64,000 bases of DNA from Neolewinella xylanilytica (GTDB taxonomy: Bacteria > Bacteroidota > Bacteroidia > Chitinophagales > Saprospiraceae): positions 1,612,001 to 1,676,000 of the forward strand of contig NZ_PTJC01000006.1 of NCBI RefSeq assembly GCF_002934605.1. Direction: 5' to 3'. Position 1 is the stretch's first letter. Each line of letters begins with the position of its first letter. The notes under the pieces were generated by a model that was given only the letters and a program-made list of their open reading frames with translations, had not been told where the DNA came from and ran no database searches. The position numbers and the translations under genes were made by a program. Shown here in pieces: positions 41,329-49,786 of this stretch.

Positions 41329-43710
41329 TTGCCCCGTAGATTGTATTACACCAAAATATTCCCTTTGCAAACTTTTGCCGCCATACGCTCGGGTATCGTC
41401 GCCTTGCTCTGCGCGATCCTTTTACCGGCCGGTTTACTGGCCGATCACATCGTAGGGGGGGAATTTCACTATGAATGCCTCGGCTTCCGGGATAACGATC
41501 CCAGTTCCGGTGTGATGCGCTACCGGATCACCATTAATATGTACCGGGATTGTATCGGGGAAGGCGCCCTTTTCGATGGCAACGATCCGCGACAGACACC
41601 GGATGTGCGCAGTGCGGACGGCCATATCAGTATTTACGTCGGGGATGATTATTACCGGGAAACCTTTCCCATCAATCTCTCCCGTTTCGATCCGGTACCC
41701 ATCAACCTGGGGAACCCGTGCCTGGTCATCAATGAACCGATTTGTCAGGAGATCGGCATTTACACCTTCATCACGGAATTGCCCGTTTCGGATGAGACCT
41801 ACACCTTCGTTTACCAGCGTTGCTGTCGCAACGAATCCATCCGAAACGTACTCAACCCGCGGCAAATCGGAGCCACTTACTTCATCCAGATCAGCCCCGT
41901 GGCCCAGCAACGTTGCAACACGAGCCCGGATTTCAATATCGATCCGCCAATCGCGATCTGCATCAACGAGGAGTTCCGGATCGATCTCGGGGCCACCGAC
42001 AGCAACGGCGACAGCTTGGTATACAATTTCTGCGACCCGAAGCTCGGAGGCGGAACCGACAACGGTGGGCGGAACGGCCCGGCTACCCCGAGCCCCTTCG
42101 ACGACATCGTGCCGATCCGGGAAAGTCCTTACCCCTACGCTTCGGTTCCCTGGGTAGGACCCACCTACAGCACGAACGATCAGCTTGGCGTGGGGTCAAT
42201 CCTTAACATCGATCCGGTCACCGGGGAACTTAGCGGGGTACCGATCTATCCCGGAACCCACGTGCTGGGCGTCTGCGTCGAGGAATGGACGCGCGGGCCG
42301 AACCCGGTATTGTTGAGCGAAACGAAGCGGGAATTCCAGCTCAGTGTCAGTCGCTGCGGGAACACGGTCACGGCCGATCTGCAGGAAACGGAAATCGACG
42401 AACAGGGTCGCTTTTTTATTCGCCAGTGCGGCCCCGGCCCGAACACCATCATTAACGAAAGCACGCTAGTCACTTCCATCACCAGCTACGATTGGGAAAT
42501 GGTCGGACCGGGGGGAGAACTGCTCACCGGGTCCGACCGCAACTTCGCGACCAATATTCAACAAGTCGGTGTCTACGAAGGGGTGATGCTCCTCAACCGG
42601 GAATCGTTCGCCGATAACTGTAAGGATACCGCGGTGTTTCTCCTTGGCGTTTTTCCTGACCTCACGGCAGAGTTTACCTCGAGCGAGGTCGTCTGCGAAC
42701 CGAAACCAATCGATTTCGTCAATCTATCCACTACGGACGGGAACCAGCGCATCGTCACCTACGATTGGGACTTCGGGGATAATACCGACCGATCCTTCCG
42801 GGACGATCCGACCCACCTCTACCGAGTTCCCGGGGAATTTCCCGCCCGACTGACTATAACCGACGAAAACGGCTGCCAGGATGACGTGGTCCGTAACGTG
42901 GAGTACTTTCCGGCCCCCCGCACCATCCTGCTCGAGCCCCAGGATGCCTTCGGATGCGTGCCCTACAGTAATCTATTCATCAATCGCTCTACCCCCATCA
43001 ACGACGATTACCTCTTTGACTGGCAGTTTGGCGACGGCGGCGTATCCGACCAACGCGATCCGACCCATATCTACGAAACCGCGGGCGTGTACGATGTTTC
43101 TTTATCGATTACCAGTCCACTTGGATGCTTCGTGGATACCACGTTCCGGCAATTGGTCGACGTCCGGGACAGTCCGACTGCGGATTTCATTTTTTCGCCG
43201 GAACAACCCTCCAATATCTTTCCCGACGTAGAGATCATCGACCGCAGCCGTGATGCCGTCGCTCAGCGCTATTTCATTTCCGACGGTGGCGGTGAAGCTC
43301 TGTTCAGTTCTCCCGGCCCCAATTTCACCTACCGGCTACGGGACACTACCACCCTTAGCGTCACTCAGGTCGTAACCCACCCCAGTGGCTGTTTGGATAC
43401 GCTCACCAAGGATTTGCGGATGTACCTGCAAAACACCTTTAACGCCCCGAACGCCTTTACCCCCAACGGTGACGGCCTGAATGACAACTGGAAACCTAAA
43501 GGCATATTCGCCGGTGCCACGGACTATCAGCTCCGTATCTGGAACCGGTGGGGAGAAAAGATCTTCGAGACCGGCGATTTCGAGGCGACCTGGGACGGCA
43601 CCTTCGAAGGGACCTCCAGCCCGGCGGGTGGGTATCTGTGGGACGTTACGTTTACCAACGCGGAGGGAGAACCGGAAAGCTTCAAGGGGGGCGTGGTGTT
43701 AATCCGCTGA
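41329..43710 (+). CDS. PKD-domain protein with T9SS type B (gliding-motility-associated) C-terminus
   Basis: 793 residues. An N-terminal hydrophobic leader (IVALLCAILLPAGLLADHIV) precedes a region with conserved cysteines (CRNESIRN, YNFCDPKLGG). PKD-like repeats follow: VTYDWDFGDNTDRSFRDDPT, FDWQFGDGGVSDQRDPTHIY and neighbours. The C-terminal domain (FNAPNAFTPNGDGLNDNW, LRIWNRWGEKIFET, AGGYLWDVTF, GGVVLIR) is the gliding-motility-associated C-terminal domain, T9SS type B. It is a large surface-exposed or secreted protein. I give TTG 41329; TTG at 41341 or 41365 are alternatives, and 41329 overlaps a -7-like TATTTTG. Confidence 0.88.
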   Translation: MPRRLYYTKIFPLQTFAAIRSGIVALLCAILLPAGLLADHIVGGEFHYECLGFRDNDPSSGVMRYRITINMYRDCIGEGALFDGNDPRQTPDVRSADGHISIYVGDDYYRETFPINLSRFDPVPINLGNPCLVINEPICQEIGIYTFITELPVSDETYTFVYQRCCRNESIRNVLNPRQIGATYFIQISPVAQQRCNTSPDFNIDPPIAICINEEFRIDLGATDSNGDSLVYNFCDPKLGGGTDNGGRNGPATPSPFDDIVPIRESPYPYASVPWVGPTYSTNDQLGVGSILNIDPVTGELSGVPIYPGTHVLGVCVEEWTRGPNPVLLSETKREFQLSVSRCGNTVTADLQETEIDEQGRFFIRQCGPGPNTIINESTLVTSITSYDWEMVGPGGELLTGSDRNFATNIQQVGVYEGVMLLNRESFADNCKDTAVFLLGVFPDLTAEFTSSEVVCEPKPIDFVNLSTTDGNQRIVTYDWDFGDNTDRSFRDDPTHLYRVPGEFPARLTITDENGCQDDVVRNVEYFPAPRTILLEPQDAFGCVPYSNLFINRSTPINDDYLFDWQFGDGGVSDQRDPTHIYETAGVYDVSLSITSPLGCFVDTTFRQLVDVRDSPTADFIFSPEQPSNIFPDVEIIDRSRDAVAQRYFISDGGGEALFSSPGPNFTYRLRDTTTLSVTQVVTHPSGCLDTLTKDLRMYLQNTFNAPNAFTPNGDGLNDNWKPKGIFAGATDYQLRIWNRWGEKIFETGDFEATWDGTFEGTSSPAGGYLWDVTFTNAEGEPESFKGGVVLIR

Positions 43711-44178
43711 CCACGTCCACCGCTCCAGGTCTAAACTCGCCGGTAATCGTACGATTTCATCCAGGACGAATCCGTTATGCAACAGGGCCCGGCGGGACGG
43801 GTGGTTGCCGGTTTCCACGTGCGCTAATAGGCCCAGCGCGTCTGCTTTTGCCAACGCGCACATTTGCCCGATCGCGCGGGTAGCGATGCCCTTACGCCGG
43901 TAATTAAGGGCAACGTTATACCCCAGTTCCACCTCCTCTTCTCCTTCCAGCAATCCCTTCCCACCTATACTGCCCGCGATGCATGCCGTCGGTTCGAACA
44001 GGATCAGGAAGGGCACGCTCCACCGGTAACCGAGGTCGGAGGTATCCGCCGTTCGTATCGCCTGATCCACGATAACGCGGGAAGGGATGGCGTCCTCCTC
44101 CAACGGAAATCCGCGGTAGGTGGCTGAACGGTAGAGTTCCGCGATTTCCCGGCGAGCGGGTTGGAGAAGCCGGATCAT
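43699..44178 (-). CDS. GNAT family N-acetyltransferase
   Basis: 159 residues from ATG 44178. The acetyl-CoA-binding segment is ELGYNVALNYRRKGIATRAI, matching motif A (RxxGxG/A), followed by LGLLAHVETGNHPSRRALLH and NGFVLDEIVRLP. Substrate unknown. The frame is open further upstream, but 44178 gives an ATGA overlap with the preceding DUF4440-like gene, so the two are co-translated. Its 3' end overlaps the convergent T9SS type B gene by 12 bp. Confidence 0.88.
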   Translation of the reverse strand: MIRLLQPARREIAELYRSATYRGFPLEEDAIPSRVIVDQAIRTADTSDLGYRWSVPFLILFEPTACIAGSIGGKGLLEGEEEVELGYNVALNYRRKGIATRAIGQMCALAKADALGLLAHVETGNHPSRRALLHNGFVLDEIVRLPASLDLERWTWSAD

Positions 44179-44636
44179 TGCAACGGTATTTCCGGTGCGA
44201 TCCGGGAACGGTAGAGGCGCCATCGCCCGGCGTCCCGTTGCCAGTAGTTGGTATACCGCTCCGCGTAGCGCCCTTCGGTACCCTCCTGATTCCAGATAAA
44301 GGTCCGCTTAGCGGTTACCGTGTAGTCCGCTTCGACAGCCGTGATCTCGCTGCTGTCTACCTCGATTCGCAGTGCCGGAAAGACTGACCGCAGGCCCTGC
44401 AGCTCACCGATCCACTGCCGTCTCGATTTTCCGGCTTGTTCACTGGGATATTCCACCGTGTAGTCATCGGCAAGTACCCGGTCCATCACCGCGGCGTCCA
44501 GCTCCTGGTACGCCTGGGTGAAAACGGTTTCTGCCTGCTCAATTTGGTCCAGCTCCGATGCGGCTGACTTATCTTGCGGGGGACCGCAGGTGTAAAGCCA
44601 AACCGCGCAAAATAAGGTGACCAACCAGTTTTTCAT
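44175..44636 (-). CDS. DUF4440/SnoaL-like lipoprotein
   Basis: 153 residues. Signal MKNWLVTLFCAVWLYTCGPP with a lipidated Cys. The mature part has the NTF2-like fold pattern of DUF4440: AETVFTQAYQELDAAVMDRV, LADDYTVEYPSEQAGKSR and YTNYWQRDAGRWRLYRSRIA. Such proteins bind small molecules or act as SnoaL-type isomerases; here the role is unknown. It is coupled by ATGA to the GNAT gene. Confidence 0.8.
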   Translation of the reverse strand: MKNWLVTLFCAVWLYTCGPPQDKSAASELDQIEQAETVFTQAYQELDAAVMDRVLADDYTVEYPSEQAGKSRRQWIGELQGLRSVFPALRIEVDSSEITAVEADYTVTAKRTFIWNQEGTEGRYAERYTNYWQRDAGRWRLYRSRIAPEIPLQ

Positions 44637-44676
44637 GGTAAGAGAACACGGCGGCCGGCGAAAAGTCTAGTTTTCC

Positions 44677-45432
44677 ATGCAGCTATACCGTCTACTACCT
44701 CTGTACGTTGGCCTCTTGGGATGGCTTGGCTCCTGCGCGCCGTCGCCCGAAACGGATGCCAACCCGGAAGCGAAAGTGCTTGCGCGAGCGGTCCGCGCCC
44801 ACGGTATGGAGGGCTTCGACAGCGTTCAAATACATTTTACTTTCCGGGAACGCGACTACGGAATCGAACAGCGCAATGGCCGATTCACCTATACCCGAAC
44901 GTTTGCCGACAGCTTGGGGAATGCCGTTCGCGACGTTCTGACGAACGAAGGACTGGTCCGCTACCGAAACGACAGCGTACAAACCCTCACCAGCAAAGAT
45001 AGCGCGGCTTACGCGGCTTCCGTCAACAGTGTGCGTTACTTCTTCGTGTTGCCGTACGGGCTTTCCGATCCCGCGGTACAGGCCCGGCTGCTGGATACGG
45101 CCACCATCGCGGGGCGGGCGTATGACCGGGTGCGCATCACCTTCGACGAGGAGGGCGGGGGCGAGGATCACGAGGATGTCTACCACTACTTTTTCAACCA
45201 GGTTACCGGAGAACTGGATTACCTCGCCTACACCTTCGAGGCCGATGAGGGGGGAATTCGTTTTCGCGAGGCGGTAAACAAGCGAAGGGTGGACGGCGTG
45301 CTGGTCCAGGACTACGTCAATTACGGGCTGGACGGAGATGACCGTGGCATCGACCGAATTGCGGAACGCTTCCTCGCGGGGGAATTACCTGAGTTGTCCC
45401 GCATCCAGAACGCGGCCGTGCGGATCCAGTAA
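44677..45432 (+). CDS. DUF6503-like lipoprotein
   Basis: 251 residues. Signal MQLYRLLPLYVGLLGWLGS followed by CAPSPETD gives a lipidated Cys. The mature part is predicted mostly beta (VQIHFTFRERDYGIEQRNGR, VRITFDEEGGGEDHEDVYHY, YLAYTFEADEGGIRFREAVN) and resembles the DUF6503 group of Bacteroidota lipoproteins, which have a LolA/LolB-like shape. Function unknown. Its last 48 bp overlap the convergent folK gene. It is divergent from the DUF4440 gene. Confidence 0.7.
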   Translation: MQLYRLLPLYVGLLGWLGSCAPSPETDANPEAKVLARAVRAHGMEGFDSVQIHFTFRERDYGIEQRNGRFTYTRTFADSLGNAVRDVLTNEGLVRYRNDSVQTLTSKDSAAYAASVNSVRYFFVLPYGLSDPAVQARLLDTATIAGRAYDRVRITFDEEGGGEDHEDVYHYFFNQVTGELDYLAYTFEADEGGIRFREAVNKRRVDGVLVQDYVNYGLDGDDRGIDRIAERFLAGELPELSRIQNAAVRIQ

Positions 45433-45849
45433 GCCGCCGGGCAGAAGGTCCTTTACAAAGGACCGGTACCACCACCAGGGGTGGGGAAGGCTAATTCGCT
45501 CGTCCTCGTAGATCAGATCGTCCACGAAAATGATATCGATATCCAGGGTTCGCGGACCCCACTTGTGGTGGCGGACTCGTTCTAGGTCGCATTCGATGGT
45601 TTGGGTTACCTCGAGAATCCGGTGAAGCTGTTCCCGAATGCCGCCACTCGCCGTCGGGAAACCAAGGTCGATGACCAAGACCTGGTTACGGAAATCCTGC
45701 TGGGCCAGCAAGCCCCAGGGTGGGGTAGTGATGACGTCACTGGCGTAGACTACCTGCCCCAAAGCAGCGGACAAGCGCTCACGGGCTTGCGCTAGGTATT
45801 GATCCCGGTTGCCGAGATTGGATCCGAGGGATAGCGTTAGTTTTGCCAC
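45385..45849 (-). CDS. folK: 2-amino-4-hydroxy-6-hydroxymethyldihydropteridine pyrophosphokinase
   Basis: 154 residues from GTG 45849 (an in-frame ATG at 45870 would add seven residues and run into the divergent gene's leader). It opens VAKLTLSLGSNLGNRDQYL, and HHKWGPRTLDIDIIFVDDL is the HPPK signature with the Mg-binding DxD pair. The later LPHPWWWYRSFVKDLLPGG has a WWWY run where most HPPKs have a mixed polar loop before the conserved Arg. It transfers pyrophosphate from ATP to the pterin in folate synthesis. It is divergent from the deoxynucleoside kinase gene. Confidence 0.93.
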   Translation of the reverse strand: MAKLTLSLGSNLGNRDQYLAQARERLSAALGQVVYASDVITTPPWGLLAQQDFRNQVLVIDLGFPTASGGIREQLHRILEVTQTIECDLERVRHHKWGPRTLDIDIIFVDDLIYEDERISLPHPWWWYRSFVKDLLPGGLLDPHGRVLDAGQLR

Positions 45850-45863
45850 GCTCAAAGTTACAC

Positions 45864-46529
45864 ATGACATTACCTTCCTACCTAGTTATCGAGGGAAACA
45901 TAGGGGCCGGCAAAACCACCCTGGCCCGCATGCTGGCCGAACGATTCAATCACCGCCTGGTGCTGGAGGAATTCAGCGATAACCCCTTTCTACCCTTGTT
46001 TTACCGTGACCCCGAGCGCTACGCCTTTCCCGTGGAGTTGTTCTTCATGGCGGAACGACACAAGCAGTTGCAAGCAGAACTTAGCACGCCGGAGCTGTTT
46101 AGCCGCGGCACCGTGGCGGATTACCTGTTTGTTAAAACGATGCTGTTTGCGCGGAACAGTCTGAGTGAACAGGAATTTCGGCTCTTCACCAGGCTGTTCC
46201 GGGCCCTCGACGGTGCCTTTCCCAAGCCCGACTTGATCGTTTATCTGCACCGGCCGGTAGCGGCCCTACAGGCGAATATCCGCCGGCGGGGCCGAAGCTA
46301 CGAGCAAGAAATGAAGGACGACTACCTGCATTCCGTTCAGCAGGTATATCTGGACTATCTACGCAGCGTCAAGGACATTCCGATCCTGCTCGTAGAACTC
46401 GGGGAAGAGAACTTTACCGAAGACGAAGCACTTTTCGAACGATTGGTGGAGGGCATCACTGGGGAGGTGAAGCCGGGAGTACAGACCCTTGAGCTTCATT
46501 CTTTCCGTTCGTCACCGATCATGTTCTGA
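45864..46529 (+). CDS. Deoxynucleoside kinase
   Basis: 221 residues from ATG 45864. P-loop YLVIEGNIGAGKTTLARML, then LVLEEFSDNPFLPLFYRDPE, YAFPVELFFMAERHKQ, GTVADYLFVKTMLFA, PDLIVYLHRPVAALQANI and the Arg-rich lid RRRGRSYEQEM are all typical of bacterial dGK/dAK-type kinases. It phosphorylates deoxynucleosides for salvage. The start follows the preceding GTG-divergent folK by only 14 bp, so the two promoters must overlap the opposite gene. Its 3' end overlaps the convergent acyltransferase gene by 34 bp. Confidence 0.92.
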   Translation: MTLPSYLVIEGNIGAGKTTLARMLAERFNHRLVLEEFSDNPFLPLFYRDPERYAFPVELFFMAERHKQLQAELSTPELFSRGTVADYLFVKTMLFARNSLSEQEFRLFTRLFRALDGAFPKPDLIVYLHRPVAALQANIRRRGRSYEQEMKDDYLHSVQQVYLDYLRSVKDIPILLVELGEENFTEDEALFERLVEGITGEVKPGVQTLELHSFRSSPIMF

Positions 46530-48253
46530 GGCCAGCGGACCTTTCGCTTGAGGTTATAGGTCGACAACCGATTGTGGTAATAGTGCAGCATGGAAAAATT
46601 ATCACTGACAATGTGGCCGCGCGTATCGTAGCTTAATGGCTTGTCGATGTGGTAATTTCCGATGCTGTCGACCCCGAGTGAAATGATCTTTTCGCCTGGA
46701 TTGCGCAATTCGCCGCTCACCTTGACCCGATCCTCCAGCTCCATTTGAAGCAGGATGTCGCGGAGTTGCTCGACCACTTCAACGAGCGGAGCATGATGGA
46801 AATAGAAGTCTTCCGCCGGTAGCCGAAGGAGGGCATAGAGGTCGTCCTTGGGGAAGGTGCGCTCCAGAATGGCGAAAGCAGCGTAGCTGATCAGGTGGCT
46901 CGGCAGTACGATACCATCTGCGTGGTACCGTTCGACGATCCGGCTTGCCAGCAGCCGGGTATATTCGCTTTCCCGCTGGAGGTCCGCATTGATTTTTCCG
47001 TACTGATCGCGAAAGTACTCGCGGGTTGAAACGTGGCGACCGCTGGGTGCGTAGCTTTTCCCGTCCTCGTCTACCCGGTTACCCACCACGTCCATCGGTT
47101 GGCCCAGGGAAATCGTGATTTCGTTGCCCTTGCTGAATACGCCCCAGACGAACTTCATGATGCTACGCAGGCTGTGAAAGCTATCCTTGGGTTTGATGTA
47201 GCGGTCCTGTCCTTCCCGGCGGAGGTGTTGCTCGATGAGGAATTGGGCTTCCAACACGAAGGGGTAGCTAAGTACGACCGGTACGATAAACACCTTATCG
47301 TCGCGCCCCTCCTGATAGCGCGCACGCTGAGCCTCTACTGCGGTACCCAGTAGGCCTAACTTGAGCTTGGTTTCCAGGGCTCCGGATCGGGAGCGGGTCC
47401 CTCCGGGAAAGAAGAGGGAGGGAACGCCCCGCTGAATAATGAGCCGGCTCATCGTTTTGAGCGTGGTCATATAGATCGGATTCTGCTTGCGGCGGTCGAC
47501 GCGGTAGGCCCCGAGTCGGTTCATGAAGTAGGCCGTGTAGCCGGTATTGTAGAGGTTCAGACCGGCGCCGAAGGCCATGGCTTCCAAGCCCGCCACCTGG
47601 TCGAGGGCGTAGCCAATCAGGATGCTATCGAGATTGCTGAAGTGGGTGGGAACCAGGATGACGGTCCCTTTCCGACTTAACTTGCGGACCTGATCCACGT
47701 AGCCGCGTACCAGCAGCTTTTCCTGCAGCAGGATCTTCTTACTGAAGAGGCTGGTGAAGGTCCGTCCGTCGGCGGCATTTAATAACCGACCGAAAAAGAA
47801 GGTAAGAAACCGGCGGGCAAATCGGAAGGTGGGTATCTTGAAGGTGCCGACGATTTCATCGGCGTACCGCCTGACGATTCGGTGGAGAATAGCGTGAGCG
47901 GCTTCCTCTGCGGTAGTGGGCTCGTCTTCGTCCAAAGACTGGGTGGCGAGGAGTTTGGCCTGGCGTTTCCAGTAGCGCCGCTCGTTCGGCGGATCCACTT
48001 TCCAGGGTTCGGCCCGGGTCCGTTCCTGCTCGCTGAAGACCGTTTTGCTCAGGACGTCGGTGAGGTTATCACCGCTTTCCTGCAGGATACGCTTGCTGCT
48101 GGCTTCCTCGAGCGTACGGATGAACGCTTGGCGATCCTCGCTCAAGCGGTAGATTTCCCACTTGGCGAGTTCGGGGACCGTGTGGTCGTAGGGTCGGCTC
48201 TCCCGTTCAAATGAGGGGGGGGGAAGTCTGTTGTTTACCGGAGTCGCACTCAT
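46496..48253 (-). CDS. PlsB-like acyltransferase
   Basis: 585 residues. The acyltransferase core has the HX4D motif (VPTHFSNLDS), the FFPGGTRSRSG motif and LKLGLLGTAVEAQ. A long N-terminal extension and a C-terminal helical part flank it, as in glycerol-3-phosphate acyltransferases rather than the short PlsC type. It probably acylates glycerol-3-phosphate or a related acceptor at the membrane in phospholipid synthesis; the exact step is inferred. It lies 33 bp after engB in the same direction. Confidence 0.85.
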   Translation of the reverse strand: MSATPVNNRLPPPSFERESRPYDHTVPELAKWEIYRLSEDRQAFIRTLEEASSKRILQESGDNLTDVLSKTVFSEQERTRAEPWKVDPPNERRYWKRQAKLLATQSLDEDEPTTAEEAAHAILHRIVRRYADEIVGTFKIPTFRFARRFLTFFFGRLLNAADGRTFTSLFSKKILLQEKLLVRGYVDQVRKLSRKGTVILVPTHFSNLDSILIGYALDQVAGLEAMAFGAGLNLYNTGYTAYFMNRLGAYRVDRRKQNPIYMTTLKTMSRLIIQRGVPSLFFPGGTRSRSGALETKLKLGLLGTAVEAQRARYQEGRDDKVFIVPVVLSYPFVLEAQFLIEQHLRREGQDRYIKPKDSFHSLRSIMKFVWGVFSKGNEITISLGQPMDVVGNRVDEDGKSYAPSGRHVSTREYFRDQYGKINADLQRESEYTRLLASRIVERYHADGIVLPSHLISYAAFAILERTFPKDDLYALLRLPAEDFYFHHAPLVEVVEQLRDILLQMELEDRVKVSGELRNPGEKIISLGVDSIGNYHIDKPLSYDTRGHIVSDNFSMLHYYHNRLSTYNLKRKVRWPQNMIGDERKE

Positions 48254-48286
48254 GTAACTATAAGGTTGCTAAGCAGTAGAATGTGC

Positions 48287-48910
48287 TCATTCCCTGCTTT
48301 GCTGGAAAGGCCAATTTACCTCATTTAAGGCGGATTCCACGTAAGCCAGCATTTCGTCGCGGCCGGTTTCCTTTAAAGCGCTTGTCTCGAATACCGGGGG
48401 GAGTTCTTCCCAATATTCCAAGAGCGCGGCCTTGAATGCATCCAGGTGGGTACCGCCGCGGGCTTTCTTCCGGTCCGTTTTGGTAAAGGCGATAGCGAAA
48501 GGCACGCCGTTCTCGCCTAGCCAGTTGACGAACTCCAGGTCTATTGCCTGGGGGGGGATATTGCTATCGATCAAAACGAAGGAAGTAACCAGCGTTTGGC
48601 GATTGAGGAAGTACTTTTCCGTTCGCGACTCCCATTTGGCCCGGGTCTTTTTGCTTTGCTTGGCGTAGCCATAACCCGGCAGGTCGGTAAGGTACCAGCT
48701 ATCGTTGATCAGGTAATAATTCAGTAGTTGAGTTTTACCGGGCTTGCCGCTGGTATGTGCCAGCTCTTTGCGCTGGGTCAACATATTAATCAGGCTACTC
48801 TTGCCGACGTTGCTGCGACCTATGAAGGCGAATTCGGGGCGTCCGTCGTTTGGCGCTTGGTGAACCCGGGCGTGGGAGGAAGCGAATGTGGACGTATGAA
48901 TCTCTGGCAA
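48287..48910 (-). CDS. engB: Ribosome biogenesis GTPase EngB/YsxC
   Basis: 207 residues. The TrmE-Era-EngA-EngB GTPase motifs are G1 GRSNVGKSSLIN, G2 around KPGKTQLLNYY, G3 DLPGYGYAKQSK, G4 TKTDRKK and G5 SALK. It acts late in 50S subunit assembly. The length is standard. It is 86 bp downstream of infC, separated by a hairpin, and 33 bp upstream of the acyltransferase gene. Confidence 0.97.
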   Translation of the reverse strand: MPEIHTSTFASSHARVHQAPNDGRPEFAFIGRSNVGKSSLINMLTQRKELAHTSGKPGKTQLLNYYLINDSWYLTDLPGYGYAKQSKKTRAKWESRTEKYFLNRQTLVTSFVLIDSNIPPQAIDLEFVNWLGENGVPFAIAFTKTDRKKARGGTHLDAFKAALLEYWEELPPVFETSALKETGRDEMLAYVESALNEVNWPFQQSRE

Positions 48911-48946
48911 GGAAAGGGTGTTATTCGGGGTATCTTAAATCAAGCA

Positions 48947-48971
48947 CGCCCGTCCAATGGGATTGGACGGG
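48947..48971 (-). terminator. Hairpin between infC and engB
   Basis: GCCCGTCCAAT and ATTGGACGGGC form a perfect 11-bp stem with a 3-nt loop. On the minus strand it is followed by GTGCTTGATTTAAG, a poor T-tract, so termination may be partial and allow read-through into engB. Confidence 0.7.
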
Positions 48972-48996
48972 CGCGACATCTTTTACGGTGTAATCG

Positions 48997-49644
48997 TTAC
49001 TCATCATCGTCGTCGCCATCCGCCTGGGACTTCGACTTCGATTTCTTTTGGACCTTTTTAGGGCTGATGATGACGTTCATGCGCCGGCCTTCCATCTTGG
49101 GCATGGCCTCGGCGGCACCCAGGTCTTCCAGTTCCTTCATGAAACGAAGCAGCAGCAGCTCGCCCCGATCTTTAAACACGATGGAGCGACCCCGGAAATG
49201 GACGTAGGCCTTCACCTTCGCACCGTCTTCCAGGAAGCCGCGGGCGTGGCGTACTTTAAAGTCAAAATCGTGATCGTCCGTATTGGGGCCAAAGCGGACT
49301 TCCTTGATAACCGTCTTGACCGCCTTGTTGCGGATTTCTTTTTCCTTCCGCTTTTTCTCGTAGAGAAATTTCTTGTAATCGGTCAGGCGAACTACGGGAG
49401 GACTGGCATTGGGGCTGATTTCCACCAAGTCAAGGCCAAGGTCGCGACCCCATCCCTTTACTTGCCGGGTATCGAACACGGTACCGCCTTCGAGTTTGGT
49501 ACCAATCTCCTTAGAGATGTCTTCCAGGTTATCGCCGACCAGGCGAACCTCGGGTACCCGGATCATATCGTTGATCCGAAATTGGGGAGTGGTGTCTTCT
49601 CTGCGCGTGTAGCGGTTGCGGCCGCCGCCTCTTCTCTTTGCCAA
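48997..49644 (-). CDS. infC: Translation initiation factor IF-3
   Basis: 215 residues from TTG 49644. A basic N-terminal extension (AKRRGGGRNRYTRRE) precedes the canonical QFRINDMIRVPEVRLVGDNL, the linker EKKRKEKEIRNKAVKTVIKE and the C-domain HFRGRSIVFKDRGELLLLRF; the tail is Lys/Asp-rich. IF-3 checks the start codon and keeps 30S free. No ATG fits: candidates are TTG 49644 or ATT 49656. Rare start codons are common in infC genes and tie expression to IF-3 level. The usual neighbours rpmI and rplT are not downstream. It lies downstream of clpC. Confidence 0.93.
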   Translation of the reverse strand: MAKRRGGGRNRYTRREDTTPQFRINDMIRVPEVRLVGDNLEDISKEIGTKLEGGTVFDTRQVKGWGRDLGLDLVEISPNASPPVVRLTDYKKFLYEKKRKEKEIRNKAVKTVIKEVRFGPNTDDHDFDFKVRHARGFLEDGAKVKAYVHFRGRSIVFKDRGELLLLRFMKELEDLGAAEAMPKMEGRRMNVIISPKKVQKKSKSKSQADGDDDDE

Positions 49645-49733
49645 TAGATGGTTAATTAAGTTATAAAATGTAAAAGTATGGAATAGGGTAAAGTTCAAAC
49701 ATACCTCCGTCGATGGGTAATTTAGCCCAAAAG

Positions 49734-49773
49734 CGAAGGTCCGCCCCGGCGTCTGGGCCGGACCGGACCTTCG
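49734..49773 (-). terminator. Terminator of clpC
   Basis: CGAAGGTCCG (49734-49743) and CGGACCTTCG (49764-49773) form a 10-bp stem closing a GC-rich 20-nt loop that can itself pair. On the minus strand it is followed by CTTTTGG. It lies 14 bp after the clpC stop. Confidence 0.8.
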
Positions 49774-49786
49774 AAGGAGCGGAACC

